Assembly: GCF_965218685.1 (NCBI RefSeq)
Contig: NZ_OZ244657.1
Location: forward strand, 62,001-126,000
DNA length: 64,000 nucleotides
Reading direction: 5' to 3'
Source: Thalassobius sp965218685
GTDB lineage: Bacteria > Pseudomonadota > Alphaproteobacteria > Rhodobacterales > Rhodobacteraceae
This document shows, piece by piece, positions 8,663-16,548 of this stretch. The notes beneath the pieces were generated by a model. It was not told the origin of the DNA. It made no database searches and worked only from the letters and a program-made list of their open reading frames with translations. The stretch's first letter is position 1, and the number at the start of each line of letters is the position of its first letter. The translations under genes were made by a program, and so were the position numbers.

Positions 8663-10177
8663 TCATTCCCCACGAGGGAACCGTTGCCCCTCTTCCAGAT
8701 CATTCAGGTCCATGTGGTTGCGCATGTAGCGCTCGGATGCTTTTTGCAGCGGCTGATAATCCCACGGGTAATAGCCGCCCTGACGCAAGGCCTCGTAGAC
8801 CACCCAGCGGCGGGCCTGGCTTTCGCGGACATCGGCATCAAAACGGTCCAGATCCCAGCGTGCCTGCGATTTCGCACGCAGGCTGGCCAGGGTTCCGGCA
8901 TGTTCGGGGACATCGGCAAGGTTGGTCCGCTCGTGCGGGTCGGCCTCAAGATCGAACAGCTGATCGGGGTCCAGTGCGCAGCGATTATACTTCCATTTAC
9001 CATAGCGCAGGCTGACCATCGGCGCATAAGAGGCCTCGGCCGCGTATTCCATTGCGACGGGGCTGGTCCGTTCCGCCCCCTGCCCCAAAGGCACCAGGGT
9101 TTCGCCCGTCGTCCAGGGCATCACCTCGTCCATGGGGGCGCCCGCCAGATCGCAAAGCGTGGGGCAAATGTCGATATTGCTGACCGGATCAGTGACCAAT
9201 CCGGGCTGCATCTGCGGGGCCGCGATCATGATCGGCACCCGCGAGGACCCTTCGTAAAAGCTCATCTTGAACCAAAGTCCGCGCTCGCCCAGCATGTCTC
9301 CGTGATCGCTGACAAACAGGATAATGGTATTGTCCGTCTGGCGCGTGCTGTCCAGAACGTTCAGGATTTCTCCTATTTTATCATCTAGATAGCTGATATT
9401 GGCGAAATAGGCGCGGCGGGATCTGCGCACGTCCTCGGGGGTGATATCAAAGGACCGCCAGTCGTTTGCGTCAAAAATCCGCTGGGAATGCGCGTCCTGC
9501 TCCTCATAGGGAATGGGCGGGACCGTGGGCTCCAGATGCTGGCAATCCTCGTAGAGATCCCAGTATTTTTTCCGCGCCACATAGGGATCATGCGGATGGG
9601 TAAAGCTGACGGTCAGACACCAGGGGCGATCATCCTTGCCGCGCGCCAGATCATAGATTTTGCGGGTCGCGTGATAGGCGACTTCGTCATCATATTCCAT
9701 CTGGTTGCTGATCTCGGCCACGCCCGCACCCGTCACCGAGCCCATGTTGTGATACCACCAGTCAATCCGCTCGCCGGGTTTGCGATAATCCGGCGTCCAA
9801 CCGAAATCGGCGGGGTAAATATCGGTGGTCAGGCGCTCTTCGAACCCGTGCAGCTGGTCGGGGCCAACAAAGTGCATCTTGCCGGACAGCGCGGTCTGAT
9901 ACCCGGCGCGGCGCAAATGGTGCGCATAGGTCGGGATCGAGGAGGTAAACTCGGCCGCGTTATCATAGACCCGCGTCGCACTGGGCAACTGGCCGGACAT
10001 GAACGACGCCCGCCCCGGCGCACACAGCGGCGAGGCGGTGTAGGCATTGCGAAACCGGGTCGAGCGCGCAGCCAGCGCCTTTAGGTTCGGGGCATGCAAC
10101 CAGTCGGCAGGACCATCGGGAAATAGCGTTCCGTTTAGCTGGTCTACCATTAGTATCAAGATGTTAGGCTTGCCCAT
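8663..10177 (-). CDS. betC: Choline-sulfatase
   Basis: 504 residues; type I sulfatase hydrolysing choline-O-sulfate to choline and sulfate. The formylglycine signature C52-A-P-G-R56 is intact, so the Cys would be modified to formylglycine, and metal-binding Asp12 lies in the N-terminal NILILMVDQ segment. A choline-sulfatase-type C-terminus (residues about 450-504) is present. The start overlaps the betI stop by 14 bp, so the two are translationally coupled. A betC gene between betI and betB is the arrangement known from Sinorhizobium meliloti betICBA; it lets the cell use choline-O-sulfate, abundant in marine algae and fungi. Confidence 0.93.
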   Translation of the reverse strand: MGKPNILILMVDQLNGTLFPDGPADWLHAPNLKALAARSTRFRNAYTASPLCAPGRASFMSGQLPSATRVYDNAAEFTSSIPTYAHHLRRAGYQTALSGKMHFVGPDQLHGFEERLTTDIYPADFGWTPDYRKPGERIDWWYHNMGSVTGAGVAEISNQMEYDDEVAYHATRKIYDLARGKDDRPWCLTVSFTHPHDPYVARKKYWDLYEDCQHLEPTVPPIPYEEQDAHSQRIFDANDWRSFDITPEDVRRSRRAYFANISYLDDKIGEILNVLDSTRQTDNTIILFVSDHGDMLGERGLWFKMSFYEGSSRVPIMIAAPQMQPGLVTDPVSNIDICPTLCDLAGAPMDEVMPWTTGETLVPLGQGAERTSPVAMEYAAEASYAPMVSLRYGKWKYNRCALDPDQLFDLEADPHERTNLADVPEHAGTLASLRAKSQARWDLDRFDADVRESQARRWVVYEALRQGGYYPWDYQPLQKASERYMRNHMDLNDLEEGQRFPRGE

Positions 10178-10751
10178 CGGCGCGCTCCAATCGAGGCAAA
10201 CAGCCCATTATCAGCCGCACGACACTTTCGGCATCTTCTTGGTCCATCCCTAACGACTGGCGCAGATAGGCCCCGTCGATCAGGGCGGCAATCCGCTCGG
10301 CCAGTACGTCGGATTGATCCCCGCAAATCGGCCGCAGCGCGTGGCGCAAGTTGGATCGCAACCGGAGCTGATAGACCACCAACAGGCGCCGTGCCTCTTC
10401 GGATTTTTGCGCCAGAACATAGAAATTCAGCCAGGCCGCCACGACCTCGCGCCTGAAGTTCATCTGGCTGAAACTGGCGCGCACAATCGCCTCGACCCGC
10501 CCTTGCGAAGTGGTTGCCTGATGCAGCGCCGCGCGCACCTCGGCGCCGTAAACCGTTAGCGTATACCGCATAGCCGCCAGAAAGATTTGTTCTTTACCAC
10601 CAAAGTAATGATGCGCCAGCGCGCTGGACATGCCGGCACGTTTCGCGATCTGGCTGACCGTGACATCCAGGGACCCGGCCGCCCCGATCTCGGCGATCGT
10701 CGCTTTGATCAGCGATGCGCGGCGGATAGGCTCCATTCCCAGCTTAGGCAT
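10164..10751 (-). CDS. betI: TetR-family choline-responsive repressor BetI
   Basis: 195 residues. N-terminal TetR helix-turn-helix at about 12-57 (SQIAKRAGMSSALAHHYFGGKEQ), followed by a helical ligand domain. BetI represses the bet genes and is relieved by choline. First gene of the minus-strand operon, divergent from choX with a 73-bp spacer holding a dyad that fits BetI operators. Synteny with betC-betB-betA and sequence (MEPIRRASLIKAT opening) support the assignment over other TetR proteins. Confidence 0.92.
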   Translation of the reverse strand: MPKLGMEPIRRASLIKATIAEIGAAGSLDVTVSQIAKRAGMSSALAHHYFGGKEQIFLAAMRYTLTVYGAEVRAALHQATTSQGRVEAIVRASFSQMNFRREVVAAWLNFYVLAQKSEEARRLLVVYQLRLRSNLRHALRPICGDQSDVLAERIAALIDGAYLRQSLGMDQEDAESVVRLIMGCLPRLERADGQA

Positions 10752-10788
10752 AACAAACTCCTTGCTATGCTAGGCTAGATGGCTTTTT

Positions 10789-10802
10789 ATTGACTCGTCA
10801 AT
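10789..10802. promoter_or_regulatory. Candidate BetI operator ATTGACTCGTCAAT
   Basis: Perfect inverted repeat ATTGAC-TC-GTCAAT, 22 bp before the choX start and 37 bp before the betI start. Known BetI operators carry ATTGA...TCAAT arms. One site in the 73-bp spacer could control import and oxidation together. Confidence 0.65.
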
Positions 10803-10824
10803 CAAGAAAAACCGGGAGGTCACC

Positions 10825-11748
10825 ATGACCCTGAAGTCCACACTTTCTGTCCTGGCCATGCTGGCCGCCACCCCTGCCCTGGCCGATTGCACCGAGGTCA
10901 CATTCTCGGATGTTGGCTGGACCGACATCACCGCCACGACCGCCGCCACCACCGTGGTGCTGGACGCGCTGGGATATGACACCGACATCAAGGTCCTGTC
11001 CGTTCCGGTGACCTATACCTCGCTGGCCAAAGGTGACATCGACATCTTCCTGGGCAACTGGATGCCCACGATGGAGGCCGACATCGCCCCCTACCGCGAG
11101 GCAGGCACCGTCGACACCGTCAAGGCCAACCTTTACGGCGCAAAATACACTCTGGCCGTGAACAAGGCCGCGGCCGATCTGGGCATCAAGGATTTCGCCG
11201 ACATCGCTACCCACAAAGACGCGCTGGACGCCGAGATCTATGGCATCGAGCCCGGCAATGACGGCAACCGTCTGATCATGGACATGATCGCCGCCAATGC
11301 CTTTGGCCTTGACGGGTTTGAAGTGGTCGAAAGCTCGGAACAGGGCATGCTGGCCCAAGTCGCCCGCGCCGACCGTAAAAACGATCCGGTCGTCTTCCTG
11401 GGCTGGGAACCTCACCCCATGAACGCCAACTTTGACATGTCCTACCTGACGGGCGGGGATGACTGGTTTGGCCCCGATCTTGGCGGCGCCACTGTCTTTA
11501 CCAACACCCGCGCAGGCTACGTCAGCGAATGCCCCAATGTTGGCAAGCTTCTGACCAACCTGGAATTCACCCTGGCCATGGAAAACGAGATCATGGGCGC
11601 CATCCTCAACGAGGGCACCGATCCCGAAAAGGCCGCAATGGACTGGCTCAAGGCGAACCCCACCGCCTTCATGCCCTGGCTGGACGGTGTGACCACCCTT
11701 GATGGCGGCAATGCCACCGCCGCTGTCAACGCAGCACTCGGCCTGTAA
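10825..11748 (+). CDS. choX: Choline ABC transporter periplasmic choline-binding protein
   Basis: 307 residues with a Sec signal peptide (about residues 1-20, ending TPALA), then an OpuAC/ProX-type type II solute-binding domain (FSDVGWTDITATTAATTVVL opening, FLGNWMPTME). It captures choline in the periplasm for ChoWV. GGGAGG ribosome site 5 nt before the ATG. First gene of the choXWV operon and followed by a strong intergenic hairpin, as is common for binding-protein genes that need higher expression than their permease. It is divergent from betI, consistent with joint induction. Confidence 0.92.
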   Translation: MTLKSTLSVLAMLAATPALADCTEVTFSDVGWTDITATTAATTVVLDALGYDTDIKVLSVPVTYTSLAKGDIDIFLGNWMPTMEADIAPYREAGTVDTVKANLYGAKYTLAVNKAAADLGIKDFADIATHKDALDAEIYGIEPGNDGNRLIMDMIAANAFGLDGFEVVESSEQGMLAQVARADRKNDPVVFLGWEPHPMNANFDMSYLTGGDDWFGPDLGGATVFTNTRAGYVSECPNVGKLLTNLEFTLAMENEIMGAILNEGTDPEKAAMDWLKANPTAFMPWLDGVTTLDGGNATAAVNAALGL

Positions 11749-11772
11749 GTCAGGCCCGGCCTCCTCGGGCTC

Positions 11773-11796
11773 CCTCCCCCCGGCCACGGGGGGAGG
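11773..11796 (+). other. Intercistronic GC-rich hairpin between choX and choW
   Basis: Perfect 9-bp inverted repeat CCTCCCCCC / GGGGGGAGG with a 6-nt loop, 24 bp after the choX stop. No T-tract follows, so it more likely stabilises the choX part of the mRNA or attenuates than terminates. Confidence 0.6.
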
Positions 11797-11935
11797 ACAG
11801 GAGGGGGGCCGAGGCGCAGAGACAGGGCGCAGCCCTGCCCGTTTGGCAACGCTTGATTGACATTCCGGCCCCGCTTGGGTGCCATAGCGCGCAAGACATG
11901 CCCAAACGCCCCCTTCCCTAAAAAAGAGAAGACCC

Positions 11936-12772
11936 ATGGACTGGATCACCGAAACCAAAATCCCGATTGGCAAGCTTGCCGCCCGGATCTTCGACTGGCT
12001 CCAGCTGCATGGTGCGCTGTTCTTCGACGGCCTCTCTGACGCTCTCGAGGCGCTGATTGACGGTATCCTCTGGGTACTGCAAACCCCACATCCGCTTATT
12101 ATCATCGCTTTGTTTGCGGCGCTGACCTTCGCGATCCAACGAAACTGGAAACCGGCGCTTATGGTGGCGGTCGGCTTTCTGTTCATCCTCAACCAGGACT
12201 ATTGGGAGGAAACCACCGAATCCCTGACGCTGGTGCTGTCGGCCTGTGTGGTCTGCATGGGGCTGGGTGTGCCTATCGGTATCGCCGCCGCGCACAGGCC
12301 CAAGCTCTATCAGGCCATGCGCCCGGTGCTGGACCTGATGCAGACGCTGCCCACATTCGTCTACCTGATCCCGGCCATCGTGTTTTTTGGTATCGGCATG
12401 GTGCCCGGACTGATCGCCACCGTGATCTTTGTGCTGCCCGCGCCGATCCGCCTGACGCATCTGGGGGTCACCTCGACCCCGCAACCTCTGCTCGAGGCCG
12501 CGCAGGCCTTTGGGGCCACGCCGCGCCAGACCCTGCTGAAGGTCGAGCTTCCCTATGCTCTGCCCCAGATCATGGCAGGCCTGAACCAAACCATCATGTT
12601 GTCCCTGTCGATGGTCGTCATCGCCGCGCTTGTGGGCGCGGACGGGCTGGGTGTGCCGGTGGTGCGAGCTTTGAACCGCGTAGACACCGCTTTGGGTTTT
12701 GAATCGGGCTTCGTGATCGTGGTTCTGGCCATCCTTCTGGACCGAATGCTGCGTGTGGAGGGCAAAAAATGA
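11936..12772 (+). CDS. choW: Choline ABC transporter permease
   Basis: 278 residues, about six to seven membrane segments, with the BPD_transp_1 EAA-type loop near residues 180-215 (LLEAAQAFGATPRQTLLKVELP). ProW/OpuAB-type inner-membrane component that forms the choline pore. The ATG at 11936 follows an AAAAAGAGAAGA leader. The 187-bp gap from choX contains the GC-rich hairpin. The stop overlaps the choV start (ATGA at 12769), indicating translational coupling. Confidence 0.92.
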   Translation: MDWITETKIPIGKLAARIFDWLQLHGALFFDGLSDALEALIDGILWVLQTPHPLIIIALFAALTFAIQRNWKPALMVAVGFLFILNQDYWEETTESLTLVLSACVVCMGLGVPIGIAAAHRPKLYQAMRPVLDLMQTLPTFVYLIPAIVFFGIGMVPGLIATVIFVLPAPIRLTHLGVTSTPQPLLEAAQAFGATPRQTLLKVELPYALPQIMAGLNQTIMLSLSMVVIAALVGADGLGVPVVRALNRVDTALGFESGFVIVVLAILLDRMLRVEGKK

Positions 12773-13797
12773 CCACCAAGACAGCCGTAAAATTCGACAA
12801 TGTTTCCATCGTGTTCGGCGATCATCCAGAACGCGCCCTTCCCCTGATGGACGAGGGCCAGACCCGCGCACAGGTCCAGGAGGCGACGGATCAGGTGCTG
12901 GGCGTCCACAACTGTTCGCTGGACGTGAAAGAGGGCGAAATTCTTGTGCTGATGGGCTTGTCCGGTTCGGGCAAATCCACGTTATTGCGGGCAGTAAACG
13001 GGCTGAACCCGGTCGTGCGCGGCACCACTTTTGTCGGGGACGGAACCGAGCTGGTGGACGTCACCCATACCGATAAGTCCACCCTGCGCCGTATCCGGAT
13101 GGAACGCGTGGCCATGGTGTTTCAGCAATTCGGCCTGCTGCCGTGGCGCTCGGTCCGGGAAAATGTCGGGCTGGGGCTGGAACTTGCGGGCGTGCCCAAA
13201 TCCGAACGTGCAGCCCGCGTAGAAACGCAATTGGAACTGGTGGGCCTGGCCGATTGGGCCGACCACCGCGTGGCAGAACTGTCTGGCGGGATGCAACAAC
13301 GCGTAGGCCTGGCTCGCGCCTTTGCCACCGAAGCCCCGATCCTGTTGATGGATGAACCATTCTCGGCGCTGGACCCGTTGATCCGCGCGCATTTGCAGGA
13401 CGAATTGCTGGATCTTCAGCAAAAACTGCAACGCACCATCATTTTCGTCAGCCATGATCTGGACGAGGCATTCAAGCTGGGCAACCGCATCGCCATCATG
13501 GAAGGCGGACGGATCGTCCAATGCGGCACCCCGCAAGAGATTTTCACAGACCCCGCAACGGATTACGTGGCCGAGTTCGTGGCGCATATGAACCCGCTGG
13601 GGGTGCTGAGCGCGGCAGATGTAATGCATCCCGCCAAGGGCGAGGCTGTTTCGAGCGTCGCGGCAGACACGCCGATCAAAGAGGTCATGACAATGACAGC
13701 AGATGGCCCTGTTGCAGTGATCGAAGGCGGGCAGACGCTGGGCCACGTCACCTCGGAAACGATCCTGGCAAAACTGCTGGATCCGCGCGGCAGTTAA
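12769..13797 (+). CDS. choV: Choline ABC transporter ATP-binding protein
   Basis: 342 residues. Walker A GLSGSGKST at 63-71, signature LSGGMQQRV, Walker B ILLMDEPFSALD and switch His in FVSHDLDEA are all present. After the ATPase domain a shortened CBS-like tail (about 275-342) resembles the osmosensing or regulatory tail of ProV/OpuA ATPases. Powers ChoW transport. Last gene of choXWV. It converges on the DMT transporter with the two stop codons sharing TTAA at 13794-13797. Confidence 0.92.
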   Translation: MTTKTAVKFDNVSIVFGDHPERALPLMDEGQTRAQVQEATDQVLGVHNCSLDVKEGEILVLMGLSGSGKSTLLRAVNGLNPVVRGTTFVGDGTELVDVTHTDKSTLRRIRMERVAMVFQQFGLLPWRSVRENVGLGLELAGVPKSERAARVETQLELVGLADWADHRVAELSGGMQQRVGLARAFATEAPILLMDEPFSALDPLIRAHLQDELLDLQQKLQRTIIFVSHDLDEAFKLGNRIAIMEGGRIVQCGTPQEIFTDPATDYVAEFVAHMNPLGVLSAADVMHPAKGEAVSSVAADTPIKEVMTMTADGPVAVIEGGQTLGHVTSETILAKLLDPRGS

Positions 13798-14699
13798 ACC
13801 TTGGTGGCTACCGCGACCGGGGTGCGGGTCCGGCGCTTCAGCACGGCCTCGCGCCAGGTGATGAACGTGACCGAGCTCAGGATCACCATGCCCCCCACCA
13901 TGACCCACAGGTCCAGCCCCTCGTCGAACACGAAATACCCAAGCAGGCTGGCCCAAAGCAGCTGCAAAAACGTCACCGGCTGGGTCACCGTCACCGGGGC
14001 CGCGGCAAAGGCCAGCGTCATGGTGTAATGCCCCGCCGTGGCCAGCAAGGCGACCCCGGTCAACAGCCCCAAAGCGCGCAAGTCGGGCGTTACCCAATTG
14101 GCGATCGCCACGGGCGCCAGCCCGATGGTCACGAAAATCGACAGCATCCCCACGACAACGGCAGCATTGGTCTGATCGGTCAGGCGCTTGGCCAGCAGGT
14201 ACGAGGCTCCGAATACAACGGCGGCCAGCAGCATGGCCAGGTGGCCATCCCCGACCTCGCGAAAACCGGGCCGTAGAATAATAAGAGCGCCGACCAGGGC
14301 CGTGATCACCGCCAAAACCCGCCTCAGTGCCAGTTTTTCACCCAAAAACAGGGCCGCGCCCAAGGTAACATAGATCGGAGAAAGATAGTTCAGCGCCGTT
14401 ACGTCCGCGATCGGGATGCGCGCCATGGCATAGAACCACAGCCCCACCCCGACCGAGTGCGCCAGTCCGCGCAGCGTGAACAGGCCCCATTGCCGTCGTG
14501 TCAGCCCCGCCCGCAGAATCGGCCGCATCATGGGCAACACAAAGATCATCCCAATCGCATAGCGCAAGAACGCAGCCTGCGTGGCCGGAATGACCGGACC
14601 CAGGGTTTTGACAAGGGCGGTGACTCCGACGAACAGGGCCCCGGTAACCAGCATCCACAGAATGCCGGCCACGGGTTGTTGAGGTCGCGAATTGTTCAT
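13794..14699 (-). CDS. EamA/DMT-family permease
   Basis: 301 residues with ten predicted membrane segments in two EamA repeats (about residues 10-140 and 155-285). Drug/metabolite transporter superfamily; substrate unknown, and members export amino acids or metabolites or import S-adenosylmethionine. The ATG at 14699 starts MNNSRPQQPVAGILW. It converges on choV with a shared TTAA stop overlap, and is followed at its 5' side by a LysE-type exporter gene in the same direction 37 bp away, so the two could be an operon. Confidence 0.88.
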   Translation of the reverse strand: MNNSRPQQPVAGILWMLVTGALFVGVTALVKTLGPVIPATQAAFLRYAIGMIFVLPMMRPILRAGLTRRQWGLFTLRGLAHSVGVGLWFYAMARIPIADVTALNYLSPIYVTLGAALFLGEKLALRRVLAVITALVGALIILRPGFREVGDGHLAMLLAAVVFGASYLLAKRLTDQTNAAVVVGMLSIFVTIGLAPVAIANWVTPDLRALGLLTGVALLATAGHYTMTLAFAAAPVTVTQPVTFLQLLWASLLGYFVFDEGLDLWVMVGGMVILSSVTFITWREAVLKRRTRTPVAVATKV

Positions 14700-14736
14700 A
14701 TGTGTATTATCTGCCGGACCTAAACCAAGCGCAAGC

Positions 14737-15330
14737 TCAAACCAGCAGGCTCAGCGCGACGGACCACATGATGCATCCCACAAAGGCATCCAGAACCCGC
14801 CACGCGACGGGCCGTTCGAACAAGGGCGCAAGACGCCGCGCGCCATAGCCCAGCGAAAAGAAGAACGCAAAGCTGGCCGTTATGGCCCCCAGCGCGAAAT
14901 GCAGCCTGTCAGGATATTGCGCCGCGACCGAACCCAACAGCACCACCGTATCCAGATAGACATGCGGATTGGCCCATGTCAGCAGCAGGCAGGTGACCAG
15001 AACCCCGCCCAGACTTGCACGCCCCGATTGGGCCGCTTGCAGGTTCTCTCCGCCCTTCCAGGCCGCCCAAAAGGCTCGCGCGCCATAGATCAGCAGGAAC
15101 GCCGCCCCACCCCAACGCATCACCGGCTCTAACCAGGGCAGCCGATTGACCAGCGCCCCGAATCCCGACACGCCCGCCGCTATCAGGATCGCATCCGACA
15201 GCGCACAGGTCAGGCAAACCGCAAAGACATGCTCGCGCCGGATGCCCTGCCGCAACACGAATGCATTCTGCGCACCGATAGCCATGATCAAAGACAGGCC
15301 CAGCCAAAATCCCGCGGTCAAAGACGTCAT
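14737..15330 (-). CDS. LysE/ArgO-family amino-acid exporter
   Basis: 197 residues, six hydrophobic segments. The conserved N-terminus SLIMAIGAQNAFVLRQG (about 13-29) and LLLTWANPHVYLDTVVLLG (about 118-136) are diagnostic for the LysE/ArgO exporters of basic amino acids in the inner membrane. No LysG/ArgP regulator is adjacent. The region upstream (15331-15686) is an unusually AT-rich gap without genes. Confidence 0.88.
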   Translation of the reverse strand: MTSLTAGFWLGLSLIMAIGAQNAFVLRQGIRREHVFAVCLTCALSDAILIAAGVSGFGALVNRLPWLEPVMRWGGAAFLLIYGARAFWAAWKGGENLQAAQSGRASLGGVLVTCLLLTWANPHVYLDTVVLLGSVAAQYPDRLHFALGAITASFAFFFSLGYGARRLAPLFERPVAWRVLDAFVGCIMWSVALSLLV

Positions 15331-15398
15331 GAAACCTACTTGCCTGTTGTTGTGTTGGGCAAGGAACCCAAGCCCCAGCCGCCCGACAGTAGCTCAAT

Positions 15399-15427
15399 TT
15401 CCGGCAATCCCAAGCCGGAAGTTTTTT
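15399..15427 (+). terminator. Rho-independent-type hairpin on the plus strand
   Basis: TTCCGGC (15399-15405), 8-nt loop, GCCGGAA (15414-15420), then GTTTTTT. The layout is a classical terminator for plus-strand transcription, yet no plus-strand gene ends here. It would stop antisense transcripts entering the DnaA-box region. Confidence 0.65.
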
Positions 15428-15590
15428 GTCCACAGGTTTTTCCACTGCATTTGGAAGATTTGTGGAGAAATCTCTTTGATGTCAGAAATGGGATAGTAAT
15501 TGCTAAATATCGAGGCGTAAAAACGCTATAAAAGGCTGATATATATAAGTGAAGCCTCACGCAAACCCGTTCGATCTTGTGGATAACCCT
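15421..15590. other. Cluster of DnaA-box-like sites, candidate replication origin
   Basis: TTGTCCACA at 15426-15434, TTTTCCACT at 15438-15446, TGTGGAGAA (reverse of TTCTCCACA) at 15461-15469 and TGTGGATAA (reverse of the perfect E. coli box TTATCCACA) at 15578-15586. Between the third and fourth lies AT-rich DNA suited to unwinding. Transcription from both sides is stopped by hairpins pointing inward. Origin function is an inference; a DnaA-responsive promoter or chance clustering remain possible. Confidence 0.4.
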
Positions 15591-15639
15591 CCGCAGGTCG
15601 CGTCAATCCTGACGACTACGCGCGCCCAGGAATGAAATA

Positions 15640-15662
15640 GGCCAGTCCGATCCGGACTGGCC
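15640..15662 (-). terminator. Terminator hairpin after yebC
   Basis: GGCCAGTCC (15640-15648), 5-nt loop, GGACTGGCC (15654-15662): a perfect 9-bp stem 25 bp past the yebC stop. Read on the minus strand it is followed by TATTTC, a weak U-tract. Confidence 0.7.
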
Positions 15663-15686
15663 CTTTCGCATAACTATGTGTGGGAA

Positions 15687-16427
15687 TCAAAGCTGATCCA
15701 TCACCTCGTCCGAGGCTTCGAAGTTGGTGGTGACGCGCTGCACATCGTCGTCATCTTCCAAGGCATCAATCAGCTTCATCAGCTTTTGCATGTCTTCCAG
15801 ACCCAGCTCGGTGGTGGTCTGCGGTTTCCACACCAGCTTGGTCGAGTCCGACTCGCCCAGCTCAGCCTCAAGCGCGTTCGACACCTCGTTCAGGTCCGTA
15901 TCGGCACACCAGATGATGTGACCATCTTCGCTGCTTTCCACATCTTCGGCGCCAGCCTCGATTGCGGCCATCATCACGGTGTCCGCATCCCCAACGGATG
16001 CCGAGTATGTCACCTCGCCCTTGCGATCGAACATGAAGCCGACCGAACCGGTTTCACCCAGGTTGCCGCCGTTCTTGGTAAAGGTAGACCGCACGACCGA
16101 GGCGGTGCGGTTCCGGTTGTCAGTCATCGCCTCGACGATCACGGCAACACCGTTGGGGCCATAGCCCTCGTAGCGGATTTCTTCGTAATCGTCGCCGTCG
16201 CCTGCGGTCGATTTCTTGATCGCGCGTTCAATCACGTCCTTGGGGACGGATTGCGACTTGGCCTCTTTCACGGCCAGGCGCAGGCGCGGGTTCTTGTCCG
16301 GATCAGGGTCGCCCATTTTCGCGGCGACGGTGATTTCCTTCGACAGTTTGGAAAACAGCTTCGAACGGGCGGCGTCTTGCCGGCCTTTACGGTGCTGGAT
16401 GTTTGCCCATTTAGAGTGGCCGGCCAT
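15687..16427 (-). CDS. yebC: YebC/PmpR-family translation/transcription regulator
   Basis: 246 residues, starting with the invariant AGHSKWANIQHRKGRQD segment and containing the acidic C-terminal domain (VESSEDGHIIWC). The family covers DNA-binding regulators and, as shown in recent bacterial work, ribosome factors relieving polyproline stalls. The open frame extends upstream to 16601, but homology begins at the ATG at 16427. Single gene with its own terminator hairpin; divergent from the SLC13 transporter. Confidence 0.93.
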   Translation of the reverse strand: MAGHSKWANIQHRKGRQDAARSKLFSKLSKEITVAAKMGDPDPDKNPRLRLAVKEAKSQSVPKDVIERAIKKSTAGDGDDYEEIRYEGYGPNGVAVIVEAMTDNRNRTASVVRSTFTKNGGNLGETGSVGFMFDRKGEVTYSASVGDADTVMMAAIEAGAEDVESSEDGHIIWCADTDLNEVSNALEAELGESDSTKLVWKPQTTTELGLEDMQKLMKLIDALEDDDDVQRVTTNFEASDEVMDQL

Positions 16428-16548
16428 CGGTGCCTCCATCATCTGAATACATTTCGTCGCGTCTCTATAAGTCAGGCGGGGGGCGGGCCGCAAGGAGGTT
16501 GCGTTCATCGCGGCCATGCGATTGTCTGGCAGGCAGGAGGCCCAGCCC

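Larger units (their letters stand above)
15331..15686. other. Geneless AT-rich intergenic region with DnaA-box-like sites
   Basis: 356 bp without a credible gene. It holds an inward-facing plus-strand hairpin with T-tract (15399-15427), four DnaA-box-like 9-mers (15426-15586), an AT-rich core (44 G/C among 120 bases at 15421-15540) with an ATATATA run near 15540, and an inward-facing hairpin after yebC (15640-15662). Confidence 0.8.

Noticed and set aside
15229..15531. Plus-strand open frame running into the DnaA-box region
   Set aside because: Antisense to lysE for one third, then crosses a terminator; no family resemblance.
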